A stretch of DNA of 64,000 nucleotides from Polytrichum commune (Eukaryota; Streptophyta; Polytrichopsida; Polytrichales; Polytrichaceae). Location: contig OX485804.1 in NCBI GenBank assembly GCA_950295325.1, forward strand, positions 34,598,001 through 34,662,000, read 5' to 3'. The notes under the pieces were generated by a model, which was not told the origin of the DNA, did not search any database, and worked only from the letters and a program-made list of their open reading frames with translations. The stretch's first letter is position 1. The number at the start of each line of letters is the position of its first letter. The position numbers and the translations under genes were made by a program. Positions 12,918 through 25,254 of the stretch are shown one piece after another.

Positions 12918-13378
12918 TTAGGGGCGGTTTACACTATGGACCATGAAGTCGTCCCACGGCCGTCTAAGCGATGTGATTGGACGTTGAAGTCGTCCCGGGA
13001 CGACTTGGGTTTACACCAAGGAAAAAATGGCAGAGTGACCACGGAGGTTGAGGTCCACAAAATATTATTTTTTAAGCCTACTCTATCCACTCCCATGGTC
13101 CAACGGGTTTTCCGTTGGGACAAGCAAAAGAGGTGGTCCGGGAAAAAGAGCAAGGGCCCATGTCAGAAAAATGCCGTTTTAAGCCTTTTTGGTGCATGGT
13201 CATTCTTCATGGTCCACATTCGGTTTACACCTAGTGAAGGGCCCATGAACCATGAAAACTAATATTTTAGTAACTCGGACCATGGAAGTCGTCCCATGAA
13301 GTCGTCCCACGCAAAATAGGCCTCTTACGTGAGACGACTTCATGGTCCATAGTGTAAACCGCCCCTTAACTTGCCTCA
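12918..13378. mobile_element. PIF/Harbinger-like TIR element with TTA duplications
   Basis: The left end at 12921 begins GGGGCGGTTTACACTATGGA and continues CCATGAAGTCGTC. The right end at 13375 is its inverted copy (GACGACTTCATGGTCCATAG...CGCCCC). The TIR is at least 33 bases with hardly any mismatch. TTA sits directly outside both ends (12918-12920, 13376-13378), the target duplication typical of PIF/Harbinger and Tourist elements. Length 455 bp. The interior holds further inverted GTCGTCCCATGAAGTCG blocks. No transposase frame. A diverged inverted copy lies at 33453-34046. Confidence 0.85.
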
Positions 13379-13687
13379 AGGTTAACCCCCATCACTCTCT
13401 CCGTGCTTCCCATCACATTTGCATGGCGAACTATGAGATCCATTATACGACCATACATCCTATCTTCCAACAAACACCTTCAATATTGCATTGCATTGGA
13501 TTAACAATTCGGTTCCCAAGGCACGCATATTACCAAAAAAATAATCCCTTCACTACGTACACTAAACAACTGGTTTAGTGTTACTCAAACTAATTATCTT
13601 GGAATCACTGTGGGGCAACTAGAGAGGTTGTCGCACGATGCTTGGTGCTACATGACATAGCAAATTCGATGTCACACTCAGTGCCCG

Positions 13688-13890
13688 GGAAGTTTTTGGG
13701 CATAGTGGGTCAAGATGCTAGTGATTCTAAATCCAACCGGTTACATGTTGACATCCGCCGGTTTTGCTTTATTCATTCGAGGTATTTTCTTCTATAGATT
13801 CCTCTAAAATGATGGGTAACTTTCCTACAGTCTTGAACTTCCACCGGTTATTTCTCAAACTCAACCGGTTCATCTGTAACTAACCGCCGG
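13688..13890. repeat. AACCGGTT-containing repeat D, copy 2
   Basis: Direct copy of 12662-12870, about 1.03 kb downstream in the same orientation, with ACTCAACCGGTTCATCTGTA near the end. The TTA-flanked element at 12921-13375 lies between the two copies, so this may be a segmental tandem duplication that the element then entered. Confidence 0.7.
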
Positions 13891-14639
13891 TTCTCCCCGA
13901 GCAGTGGTCACACTAAACAATATACTATTTCAACACAGTAGAAAGTGACATGGTCCTAAACAAACACATAGTTCTAAGTAGTTCCTTTGTGAAGATGACA
14001 TATCCAAACCCGAAGCCCTCGTAGATTGTGTGTGCCAATTCTGTAATCTTGTAGATTGTTTGGAACAAAATTGGCACAAATGTAGATTTGTTAACGACCA
14101 CGACCGTGTCTTCTACAAGACTGAGTGTGGATTGAGTATGTCAGTTTAGTAAAAGCTATTGTTTGCAACCACGTTTTTTGGAATTGTGTTTTATATTACT
14201 GAGGTATGAAACAATATGGGGATCCTACAACTTCACTTCCACCCAAAAGTTTGAAGCACTGTAGGGAAGCTAGCCCCAAAGAACGCAATTGCAAACAATT
14301 GACATTGGCACTTGACAAGGGGATTCTAAAGGCACCCAATGTGTCTGTAAAAAGTTATGAAGGTTCATTTGTTGTATTGGTAGATGGGCCAAATCCAACA
14401 GAGATGCCCGATGTTACAGTAGTGGACGTTCTCAGAAAACCAACACGTTATCGTTGTCAAAGAATTTAGTGTGTTGGCCTTGGGCGGGGTGTTGATATTA
14501 GCACTATCTAACTCAGCTTCAGTAGGAAATGTGGTCCCGAACCACACATTTTTCACACCACATGCTAGTGAAAACTAGCGAGACTAAAGTACAAGGGATC
14601 TAAGCTAGGCATGTCAATTTAACCAAAGTTGTTTATGCG

Positions 14640-15640
14640 AGACATGTCGTTTGGGACCATGCTTCCTCCTCCTCCTACTGTAGTACCAGTAGCCGATCGG
14701 TCACGCCAATTCCACAAGCATGTTGTTTGAAAACCCAGGTGGTTTGGGGCCACAATGTTACCGATCACGGTCATATCTATCGCATTGTGAGGAACGAAGG
14801 GGGAGGTGCCACGTGGAGGTTCGCGCACCCAAACTCATTGCCGCTATCCACACAAATATCCAAGCCCACACTCCAACACATACGTACGTCCATAGCTAGC
14901 TAGCTCACTCACTCGCTAGGTGCGGCACCGGGCCTTTGTCGTTCCAACAACACTCATATATGGCGACCCCCAATGGTGTTCTAGATCTCCACACCCAAAA
15001 GCTTGCAAGAATCCGCCAACCCAACACATTCGGGGCACATACATTGTACTCGTCGCCATGCCACCTCCACCCCCCCCCCCCCCTCGCCCCGAAACCCTAA
15101 AATCCCGGGTCTCAAGCTCTCCCCTAATAATCCCGGACGTCGACCGCTCGATCGACTCCCTCCCTCCGGCCCCACATCGATCCCACCGCAAATCAACCCT
15201 AAAATTCCCCTCTCACGGCTCCCAAATGTGCAACCGGGGAAGATCCGATCTAGGGTCTCCTTGGAGTCGACCCGAATTAATAACACCTAACGGGGGCCCT
15301 GCAATAAAGAGTGGAGTCTACTCCCCCTTCCATATATATCTCCAGGGCCTACTCTCTTGTGGCCCTCTAGCCCCCCACCGCGCAGTCCACGTGGCGGATC
15401 CTGGTTGGTGGAGAGCCGGGCGAAAGCGGCTGGCCTCTTGAGATGGGCTGTGGGCCGTCGGATGAGACGGCCATGGGGCCCCCTATGCATGCTATCCTGA
15501 AATCTATTTCAGCGGGGAATAAGCGTCCGTATCCACCAGTCATCTGGTCTTGGCTACGCTTAGGGGGTGTCAGAGCACACAGACTAGTGTTACTGAATTG
15601 ATGGAGCTGGCCGCCCCCCCCAACCAAACTAGTGGGTGGA
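14640..15640. other. GC-rich island, no gene product recognised
   Basis: GC content rises sharply compared with both flanks, and CpG and CCCxCC motifs are common. A poly-C run lies at 15070-15083. Frames open on several strands through the island (for example 14920-15441 plus, 173 codons, with a proline run encoded by the poly-C tract) but no domain is recognisable. Several AAACCCTAAA-like blocks and pyrimidine-rich runs resemble plant 5' leader or promoter sequence, but no coding exon follows within reach. It may be an orphan promoter, a gene fragment carried by a transposon, or an LTR. Confidence 0.4.
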
Positions 15641-15784
15641 ACTACAGGTCAACTATATTGTAATAAGATACCCGCTTTCTTTAGCTGATTTGACTTCGGA
15701 ATTAGCATCGTGTGCATCCAATGTGGTTGGAGTGATTTATTTAGGGTGGGTTAATTTGCAGCAGGCAGTGTGTATTTTTGACGA

Positions 15785-15990
15785 AAGTTTTTTGGGCAAG
15801 TTTTCGACATTTGACATGCAAAAACTTGCACCTCGGGGGAAGAAAAAATTGGGTGTGTCGATTGACACACACGATTTAGAATTTGACATGCAGTGTGGCT
15901 TGTGAGGAAACAAAACCACACGTGAATTGACACGTTAGAAAATGAAATGACACGTAGTACTAAGCATGTGACATTGGGGTGACGTTTTAG
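15785..15990. mobile_element. fragment related to the hAT element at 38.8-40.1 kb
   Basis: The order TTTGACATGCAAAAACTTGCA, ATTGACACACACGATTT, CACACGTGAATTGACACG, AAATGAAATGACACGTA is shared with 39010-39170 inside the bounded hAT element. A GCAAGTTTT...AAAAACTTGC inverted repeat is present in both. No TIR remains here, so it is a partial copy. Confidence 0.6.
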
Positions 15991-15999
15991 AAGAAAATG

Positions 16000-18000
16000 T
16001 AGGTGACAGTCGACATTCATTTTTTGTTTTTGAAAATGTCACGTGACACTTTGGATTCGAAGTTGAACATTCAAATGAAATTTGTCAAACATACACACTC
16101 ATAGCATGGTTCAAGATCAAAAGAGACCCCCCAAAATGAGCGATCCTATTGGTAGAGAGCAAAGCTTTGGAAGCAAGCAGTTCATACCAATGTCCAGGTT
16201 TGAGGAATGGAAGATGAAGTGCCGCCATGTTCCTCACTCAAGAAAATACTCCTCGTACTCTGAGAAACCCATCTTCAAGCTTGGGTTCGGAAGTAAGGCC
16301 TACTAAGGGGTGTTTTGGACCCCGAGTTTCTTGAGTTGGGGACCCTATTGTAAACCCCACCCTTAGTTGAGATGAATTAATCACAAACATCTGGACGGAA
16401 AATTAATTACTATAATAATTTTAGCATGGTCGAATCGGTTGAGAGTTCAACTCCAAGAGTCGGATGTTTAAATAGCCTTGGCTCTAAAATCATGGGATGG
16501 CTTTCGCAAGGAATGTCCCTAGGAGTTTTTCACTCCCCTTTCACACCGCAAGGGAATACATGCATGCATTTAAACCACATATAAGAGTGTCTCTAACAAT
16601 CCTTGTAAAAACAAATCTCTCATTTATTGCATTCCCAACATTTCAACCTTTAACTTACATATGACATGAATCTTGGCCCTAATTTCGCCACTGACACTCA
16701 TTAAAATTTGAATTGAACTTTGCTCATGAGTAACTTTGTGCATGATAAATAAGGCATAACTCATTTAGTTTAAATCGTGAAATTTTGCAAACAAGTTGTG
16801 TGGAATAAGGTAGAAGCACCCAAACTCCGCCAACCATCTAGTTGAAACACATGGTTTTGTCATTAAATTAAGAAATCACCTATTTCAAAATGAATACGAC
16901 GATATCATTCCAAGAATTTCAAAAATAAACTCATCCGTTGAAAGAGACAAAGTCGATGCTCTGATTTTGGATGAAACATGGGCTTTCTTCTTCAACGTCA
17001 GTTGGGTAGACCCAATGCAATCAACGCCCCATAATGCTTGCAAGGTGTAGGTGCATATCCAAGTTCAAATTGCACATATTGGATAGGAAATCCTCAATAT
17101 AAATCAATCATGAATTCCAAATGAATACTCCCAAAGATCTCCACCTTGACTCTGAACTCAACAATACTAAACTCTCATGCTCTTCATTGGGATTTGCTGA
17201 TCATGTGCTTCCGTAATTTTTTTCTTTTATGAGCAAGCACTTGCTTATGCTAGCATGCTCAAAACAAAGCACCTCGTATAAAATAAAGTGGTGCTTAAAC
17301 CAAAACCCCGACCAAAATCAACACCTTCAAATCTTGCATAAAAGCTACATACCAATTATGAAAATGTCCACGGCCATTACATCAAGTGTGCGTGTTAGTT
17401 TTGGATCATCTAGTGATAAAAACTTTCTATGTTTCTAAGGTCATTTCAAAGCATAGCCCCTAGCTAGGGTTCTCCAAATCGCCCAAAGTTCCACTAGGAC
17501 TAGTAGTCTAGACTCGTGTGCCTCGAAAAGATACATGTCTATGTATGGGGAAGCAAGCTTCCTAAGTTCCAACCAGGCTCTGACCCTGGCCTTCCTATTA
17601 TTCTCTGGCATCCATTTTTAGACACTCTTGCGTGGTGTATTTTTGTGCGCTTTTTTATTCTCGTAGACAATACGATTCTGTGGAAACAAATGGAATGTCC
17701 ATGAAATTATCGAGTCTAATCAATCATCAGGTCAATCGCCAATATTGGTTGGAAATGAAACTGATAAAGAAAGAAAACAATAAAGGAGAGGTCATTACAA
17801 CTGCTTTATCTCCTCTTTATTATGCTAAATTGCAAGCTAAGTTAAGTGAAGTTGCTCATCATGCGAGTTAGTGGTATACATCAGCTACTTAATCAGGGAG
17901 TATTATATGTATAGGTGACTAGTCTTGTAACAAGTTGCGACAAGGATCCAATACATGAATGTAGAGATTGCCTTGGCCACCCAATAATAACTTATTGTCT
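16000..18000. other. unassigned sequence
   Basis: No recognisable gene. The plus frames at 16082-16306 and 17632-17871 are the most protein-like (charged, with SSYSEKPIFKLGFGSK and EMKLIKKENNKGEVITTALS) but match no family I know and lack obvious splice or start context. Confidence 0.4.
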
Positions 18001-18004
18001 CTCA

Positions 18005-18427
18005 TAGCACCTCTAGAAAGGGCCCCGGGCTAAATCACATCTTCATTCGGCTAGGCCCCGTCCCTCCCACGTCTCCTTCACTGTCCGATTTTTCCTGCAT
18101 GCACCTGCGTACATGGGAACTCTTCCTCGTTGGGAACTTGTGTGACAATACCTGGTCAATTAAGACATACAACGTCCGGTCACTTAAGCCATTAAGTTCC
18201 TTTGGCATGTGAAGGAACTCCATCAATTAACTTGGGAATAATGACAGTGATGTCAACTTGAACATTTTTAATTTTGACCAGTTATTATCACACTGGTTTC
18301 CAACGGGGAGACGTTCCCACAAAGGTGTGGAATATCGGGCAGTGAAGGAAGCGTGGGAGGGGCAGGGCGGGACGGGGCCCAACCGAATGAAGATGTGATC
18401 TAGCCCAAGACTAGCACCTCTTGAAAG
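18005..18427. mobile_element. Mutator-like TIR element, copy 1 (diverged)
   Basis: The left end GCCCCGGGCTAAATCACATC (18022) and right end GATGTGATCTAGCCC (ending near 18411) are inverted copies that extend inward through CTTCATTCGGxTxGGCCCCG to TTCACTGxCCGAT. Interior order matches 60155-60539 (CTTCCTCGTTGGGAAC, GGTCAATTAAGACATA, AAGTGACCGGACG-type block). Just outside, TAGCACCTCT(A/T)GAAAG occurs at 18005-18020 and 18412-18427 with one mismatch, which is longer than the 9 bp expected for Mutator and not flush with the left TIR. Confidence 0.7.
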
Positions 18428-19769
18428 AGAGTTCCCCCACGTGTGATTGTTTTTCATTCGTCTTCACCATTGACTTGTCAATTTGTTCCAAAAACAACCC
18501 ACCGAAACACACACCTATCTATCTATCCCCCGCAACGGTGTTTGGATCCATGTGTTTTTCTTCAGACCCGGGCGTCTTAAGTTAGTAGTGGAGGGTCTAA
18601 TATCTCCTAACTAGTTGCGGGCTTTTAAGAGCATGACCGAGTCGCGATGTTGAGGTACATCCCTTATGATTGTGCAATCCGGCCCTAGTCGGCGCATGCA
18701 TGTCTTGAAATCAAAAGCCCTCCCTACCTAGCTAGCTAGCTACGTATGTATGTATGCATGTACTCCGTGCGTAAGAAGTTTTCATTTAATAAATGGGAGC
18801 AATTGCGACTATCTTGGTTGTGTTGGGGATGTGGAACCTAGGGGGACAAATAATGGACCGCCCGCTCCAACATCGGACTTTGCCTAGGGTTTCCTCATAC
18901 CACCTTTTTCAAAAACAAGCGTGGCCCGCAAAGTTAGGCGGTTTGTGAAGAATCGTTCAGCTCCCTGCCTTATATCTTGCATAAACTTTGAAGGCCTTCT
19001 AGGACAAAACACCTCGGGTGCCCCAACTATCATCACACCCTTGACTTATAAACAATACGCTAGCTAGCTAAGGTACCTGGGCCTTATGTGGTCACTTGTG
19101 TGCAGTTGCAGACATCTATAGTTTTCTAGTGGTATATAATAAGGCCTATAGTTAACATACACTTTTCTTAAAATGAATAACACATACACACACATACACG
19201 TGTCACTATGGGATTGGACATGAAAGGAGAACTTTCATAACATTATTCAACTGCATGGTTGTGTTCCCATTCTATATTTAGCATATAACATGGGCCTTAC
19301 TATCTTACCTTCATGGGAAGAAACTCATGAAATTGGAAGACACTGACGCCGGTACGAACAATGAATAGTGCCGGTATGAACAGGTACGAATATTGTGAAT
19401 TGCGTCGATGTATTTTAGTGACAGTGCTACTATGAACAGCAGTTTCAGCGAATACTACCGTGATGAGCATCGTTTCATGTGCATAACACCGAGATGAACG
19501 AGGATTCCTGTGAATAGCGTCGGGAGTACAACTCCACCCACATTTCCAAGCGTCAGCTTGAATGTGTGGATAGTAAATCGAATAGTCTTACTTTGTTCGG
19601 AAACCCATGGAATATAATCGACATTTTCCGGGACCATGAAACCGACCCGCATGGTGGAATGCTATCACGTTCATGATGTGATCCACAATTGCTGTGGAGT
19701 TGGAGATGCACACAATATATAGCAAACTCCGCAAGTTATTTGTGAACGGGGACACATAAGATTCCGGGC

Positions 19770-19807
<38 letters not shown>
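19770..19807 (+). repeat. (TA)n(CA)n microsatellite
   Basis: A run of TA units switches directly to CA units. It creates the short VCVCVYIYIY frames on the minus strand, which are not genes. Confidence 0.9.
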
Positions 19808-20247
19808 TCTTGTATACAGTGTGCGGCATTGGGGGGGCAGCGGAATTCACAGGCAGAATATACAAGGTATAAATTGTACTTGGCCTGCATGAGTGTCTTG
19901 GGAGGTTTTGTTATTAGGACACATACTGTAGTATCCCCACGTTCAGACAGAATGCAAGGGATATTCAAGACCAAATCTGCGGATCATTCCGGATACTTAC
20001 TTCGTTCCCAAGGACCACTGAGATGAGATGATGATTATTGATATTTTAGTTTACCGCTAATTAAGGGATGCATGTCTTGTGGCCCGGACACATGGAGAAT
20101 GGGTCTTTCCATGATTACTAAGTTAGAGGAAGCAGCAGGGACAACATGCGTGACATGTTTTGGGCACGAATTCGACCTCAATACACGTGCTTGGACACAT
20201 ATCTTTTGTTGTTGTTGTTGTTGGCCCCTCCGTAACATTGCTTAGCA

Positions 20248-20372
20248 CGAAGGTGTTGCTCCAAGTTAGTGCGAGGAGTTTAGAATTACGACGACTTGCT
20301 TATGTTGGGGCCACCTTGGCGAAATGAACGGTACTCGTCATGAGTATCGTTCATCTGGCAAGGGCAACACCG
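20248..20372. repeat. imperfect palindrome with small central loop
   Basis: ATGAACGGTACTC (20324-20336) pairs with GAGTATCGTTCAT (20342-20354) around a GTCAT loop, one mismatch in 13. Pairing continues outward with gaps (CCTTGGCGAA against CTGGCAAGG) and GGTGTTGC near 20251 matches GCAACACC near 20364. It could be a small fold-back element or a transcript hairpin. No function is inferred. Confidence 0.6.
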
Positions 20373-20899
20373 CGTGTGGGGGGTGGACGTGGACCAACAA
20401 GATGTTACATCGATAAAAATACTTTCTGCCAACGAGTGGGAGGTCGGGGTCTGTTTGGCTATGTTGTTGTCACATGGGGGCCAGTGTCAGTTGTCGCAAG
20501 CTGTACTGACAACTTTGGAATCTGACCGACTTGATTCACGGGGCCGTGCTAGACCTTCCACATAGAAGTGGGACCGACATCGCTAGCTTTCGTAATGATG
20601 TGTCCCGTACGAAGGCTAGGATTAGATTAGAAGTATGACTAAAACTGTGTCTTTTTAGTGCCGCTTCTTAGGAATTTAACTTGAACATCCTTTGCCCTGG
20701 TCAATGTTTTGGTTTTTATAGGGGAATTTGAACCCATTCCCACTTTTGTCATACAATTCTCAGCCAAATATGGCACCCCCCCCCTCTCCACCACGTGCAA
20801 CTCTACTACTTCTCCTTCCCTCTTCCTATTTAATGTTTCATGGTTGGCACCCACTCCAAAAGCTTGAGCAAATTTTTTTGGGGGGGGGAGGGGCAAAGT

Positions 20900-23800
20900 G
20901 ATTTAAAATTATCATTAATAAATAAATAAATAAAAAAAAATCCCCTCCTCTATGATGACATGGTATGTTACTTTCATGAAGTTAGCATGGTTCATACCAT
21001 GAGAGGGAAAAAAATTTGAAGTTTTATTCTTTTACATGAAGGTTGCCACCCTCACATGGGATTTGACCATTGGAGGTGGTTGGACGGCTTCCTTTTTCTT
21101 GATTAGAACATCAAATTCATGAGAGCTTTTCTCATCGATTGGACTTGTGTTACTTGTGATAGGGATGTGTTACTTGTGTTGCCCCACACACCCAATTATT
21201 TTCTCATAGACATGTTCAGCAAATTCATCAAGGGCAATAGTAGTGGGGGGGGGTGATGAATACGTATTTTTATGCAAAAGAAACTGCATAAATGTGGGGG
21301 CATTCATAAAGAATATCATGGTATGCATGATTATTTATACTTGGGCAAAGAGATATTGAAAAGGGGGGGGGGGATGAAATATAAGTGAAACATGCTCCCA
21401 TGCCATTGTTGTTATCACAAGGGTCACCTATAGCCACCAACAAAACTACAATTCTCAACATGTTGCCCAAGAACAACCTACCCAAGGTCGAGGATGGGCT
21501 CACTCTAGGGCCTACCATGTACCTATTGGGTAGAAGGGCCTTCCAACGTACCCATTATGTTGGACACACATGTGAGTTGGGGACCATTGCTCGTATGGTT
21601 TGGAAGTGGGATTCGTGTGAGCCAAGTTCCCTAATAAAGAATAGCCCACATAATTGCAAGCATTCTAAGACCAACAAGGCCACAATGCGCTCCACCTGTG
21701 AGATTGTAGCTCCTTGTTCTAGAAACCACACTCTAGAAAATGTAAAGCAATTTGTTGTAGGAGGTTGGAATCCAACAGGAAGAGGATTCCCCATCCTTTG
21801 ATATCGATTGCATGTGGTGACGTGGTGCTAAATATGCACAACAATGACTAAAGCAGACGTACCACGTGTTCATGTCATGTTGGTCTCCTTCATGAACCTC
21901 AAGATGACAAGGTGGCATGTCTAAAGTGGAGAAAGTTTTGTGTCCTGCCAAGCACAATGGGTTTGGTGCGCAATGACAGACAATCTCATGCCACTATGGC
22001 AATCCTACACCTTTCCCAATTTTGGGTATGGTACTCTATGTGACCCTTATTCCCAATCACCGTATTGTCGATGCTTATGTGGTCCAAATTTGTGCATGAT
22101 CGGATTGTTGGGTTGTCTTGGGTGGAATACAAAACCCTCGGTGTATGTGAAACACGAATACTGATACACCCCCTAGATGTGTGAAATACATGTAGAACAT
22201 GTGTCAAATAGAGGGCCTAAATTAGGCTTCTAAGAGCTTTAGAGATTAAGACTTGTGAGAGTCATGTAAAGATTATGGTAAAATCCTACTTTCTATAGGT
22301 TTATGGCTTATTTATCCCCACTTATTTTCACTTGACTAATTCAAAATCATTGATGCTAATTAGAGGGTCAAGTTGGTTTTAAGAAGAAAGTTATGAGCGA
22401 CAAAGGACGCGACAAATACTAAAAAAAAACCACCCCACGTTGTTTCTTATTTGGGATCCTACAAAGATGGGGCAATCTTTGACCTATGTGGACCCGGTGA
22501 TAAAACTATAACAACGAAAACGGAGAGCCAATAGCCTCATTGGCCTAGAGCTATCCAAGGAATGTTGTAGGGACTGGCGACCCTTGCAAATTGGCTCAAA
22601 GTCCTAGCGCAACCACCACTGCATATTCTAAACCTTGCAAAGTGCTATAGTAATTAGGTTGAGGGAACATGAAAAAGGGGCATCCCACCTATGATTTTTT
22701 TTTCTTTATTTAAAAAAATCAAATTTCCTAGTGGATGGGGACATCTCTGAAAGGGGAGGTTGCACGTGTTCAAACATGTTGGTTCCGAAATGAAGTTCAG
22801 TGCGCTATAACATGTGCATAATCTTGAGGAGCTTAGTTTTAAGGTTGATCTATATTTTTCAATTACAAGTGTCCATTTTCAAGTCCAATCATAAATGGAG
22901 GTTTTAGACTTAAGAAAACTCGTCTTAAAGGGGAGTTCAAACTAGACAATCCCACCCAATTAAAAAACAACCACCCTTGAAACCAAGCTCTCCCAAGATT
23001 AGGCATGTGTCAAGGCCCAAAATATAAATTACCCTAACTTACCGACTTTCGTTTTTAAATTGGCATTTTTGAGTGTGTGGGACCTCCACATAAGTAGTAC
23101 TATGAGTTCCCAAGGCGGCCACAAATCCATGGGCCCCCTTGCAGCCAACACAAATACATAAATTACATGATTGTGGCTTATCTAAGATTCAAGTTTGTGT
23201 CCATTTAGAATTTAATTCCCCAACCCCCCCTCCCCCCCTTTGAACATGCCACTGCAACCGCCATTTTCAACAGATTGTTAGAAGGTGCACTTTCAGCCCA
23301 CATATTCCTTCCACCATAAGTTCCTTTAGACATCATGAGCAAAACTTGACGATTGACACAAGACACTTGGTGCTACATGGTGCATTAATTTCAATGCCGC
23401 CCTACATACACTTACTAACACTACATTACTAAGGAACATGGGTCTAGAACACACTTTCCATTTCATACGCGCAGTCATTGCGACATGAATTTGCACCTTT
23501 TTAACAAATCCACCTTCAGTTTATATGACGGGTTACTTTTTAAGTTTTCCTTTCAATGTGACGGACAACATCAATAACTACTTGTTTTGTCTTTTTAGTG
23601 TGGGTTGCCAATCAAATATACATGTTGCTATATTTTTTTACCAACTGAGTTAAATCATATTCTTCGGTGTGCATACTAACTATGATATTTAGTGTCACTT
23701 GGTATTTTATGTTACTATGTCAACATTCTAGATGACACTTCTTATGAATAAGGGAACAAATATTGTCATGGACAATGGATGAGTTCATCCATTGGCCAAA

Positions 23801-24180
23801 ACCCTACCTTCTCCTGGAAATTGAAATTCGTCATCGTGAATATAGTTCAATCTAGTATGAGCACATGTACATTGAAACTCAAACACAAATGCAAAACGGG
23901 TTCAATTACGTGTCACTTACAAGTGCAGAAGCTAACTCGTGTCTCCTACATCACAATGAAATCAAAGCGTGGCTTATATACTACGGGATACAATATTCTT
24001 TGCCCATAGGTTTTGGGATACGGTTGAGGGGGTAATGGTCGAGGTGACCTTTCCTTTGATGTGCTAATTTTCTTTTTTGCCTATCCATGTGATAGGCATT
24101 TTTCATTTTCGCTCTTCTTTCGATGCACAAAATTACTTTAAAACATTAATGCCTTCCTTTCTGACCCTTTGACTAGAAAT
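20900..24180. other. unassigned sequence with poly-G tracts
   Basis: Poly-G runs lie at about 20879-20889, 21244-21254 and 21363-21373. Frames such as 21385-21801 plus (138 codons) carry no domain I recognise. Starting near 23009, TCAAGGCCCAAAATATAAATT followed by a GC-richer stretch resembles the start of some plant Ty3-type LTRs, but no matching second LTR, primer site or polypurine tract was seen. Confidence 0.4.
23885..24150. repeat. dispersed repeat I, copy 1
   Basis: Aligned in order with 47075-47320: GTGTCACTTACAAGTGxAGAAG, CACAATxAAATG/ GTGGCTTAT, GxATACAA, TTTGCCxATAG, then T-rich tail with TTTTCATTTxC and TTTTC(A/G)CTxTTCTTT. Ends are not defined. Confidence 0.6.
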
Positions 24181-24223
24181 CGACCACTTTGATGGTCACC
24201 TAGCATCAAAGAATGAAATTGGG

Positions 24224-24254
<31 letters not shown>

Positions 24255-24326
24255 TGAATGAGTGTGAGTGTGTGTATATGTGTGTGTGTGTGTGTATGTA
24301 GGTATGTATGCATGCATGAATGGATA

Positions 24327-24364
<38 letters not shown>

Positions 24365-24379
24365 AATGAATGTGAGTGA

Positions 24380-24418
<39 letters not shown>

Positions 24419-24436
24419 AATGAATGTGAGTGAGAG

Positions 24437-24474
<38 letters not shown>

Positions 24475-24735
24475 AATGAATAAATGAGTGTGAGTGTGTG
24501 TGTATGTATGTATGTATGAATGAATGAGTGTGAGTGTGTGTGTGTGTGTATGTGTATGTGTTTATATGTGTATGTATGCATGCATGCATGAATGCATGCA
24601 TGAATGCATAAGTGTGAGTGTGTGAGTGTGTGTGTGAATTCATGAATGAATACATGAGTGTGTGTGTGTTAATGTGTGTGTATATGTATGTATGTGTATG
24701 TGTTTATGTGTGTATGTATGTACATATGTATAGTC
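24224..24735 (+). repeat. compound TATG/GT/GAAT microsatellite array
   Basis: About 500 bases built from GT runs alternating with TATG, GAATGAAT and GTGAGTGAG units. Blocks of GTGTGAATGAATGAATGTGAGT recur in a higher-order pattern. The HTHTHT frames on the minus strand (24138-24655) are artefacts of the repeat. Confidence 0.95.
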
Positions 24736-24748
24736 TCTAAATTCCTCT

Positions 24749-24830
24749 AAAATGATGTGTAATTTTTCTGAAGTCTTGAACTTCCACCAGTTATTTCTCA
24801 GACTCAATCGGTTCATCTGCAAGTAAGTAG
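24749..24830. repeat. repeat D, partial copy
   Basis: Matches the last third of the copies at 12775-12860 and 13790-13885 (TTCCTCTAAAATGATGxGTAA, then GAACTTCCACCxGTTATTTCTC). It abuts the microsatellite array, which may have started within it. Confidence 0.65.
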
Positions 24831-25200
24831 CGGTGCCCCGTTCACTGAGGCGGTCAGCCTGAATGGACGCGGCTGCCACGCCACGAATCTTCAGCCTACA
24901 AGGAAGCAGCAGCCGCCTTGTCATGTATTAGGGAGCAATGTTCCTTATGTACACCGGGGATTGGTATATATTGCTCCCTCTGGGCCCTGCCTTCAGTGTG
25001 ATAGAGGCCTGGCCTGGCCTTGCCTTTGGCATTACGCCTTAGCTCAGGCCACGACAAAAACACACAAGTCACGGTGAGGTTGCCAGTCGAGCCACTCATC
25101 GGCCGTTCGGTGGGCGACCAGCCAGCCACTCGCAAGTAAGTACACAAGGATAAGCCCTCGCTGTCCACCAAAGTTGTGCTAGGAAGCACGGGGTCGCCTC
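24830..25200. other. GC-richer patch, product not recognised
   Basis: A minus frame of 97 codons (24896-25189) spans the patch but shows no known domain. GGGAGCAAT near 24930 and ATTGCTCCC near 24969 form a 9-bp inverted repeat. It could be an LTR or gene fragment. Confidence 0.3.
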
Positions 25201-25254
25201 TTAGGGTGTGTGGGTGCCATTCGGTTGTTCCCCTTCTTAATCGGACCCTTGTGA

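Noticed and set aside
14920-15441. 173-codon plus frame with a proline run
   Set aside because: Long open frames are expected by chance in GC-rich DNA, several frames are open at once, and the proline run is a poly-C tract.
23009-23120. Ty3-type LTR start
   Set aside because: Only the first few dozen bases look familiar; no paired LTR, primer site or coding region was found, so it is mentioned only as a resemblance.
24138-24655. Two minus-strand frames of about 148 codons rich in His-Thr
   Set aside because: They translate a GT/TATG microsatellite and have no protein character beyond the repeat.
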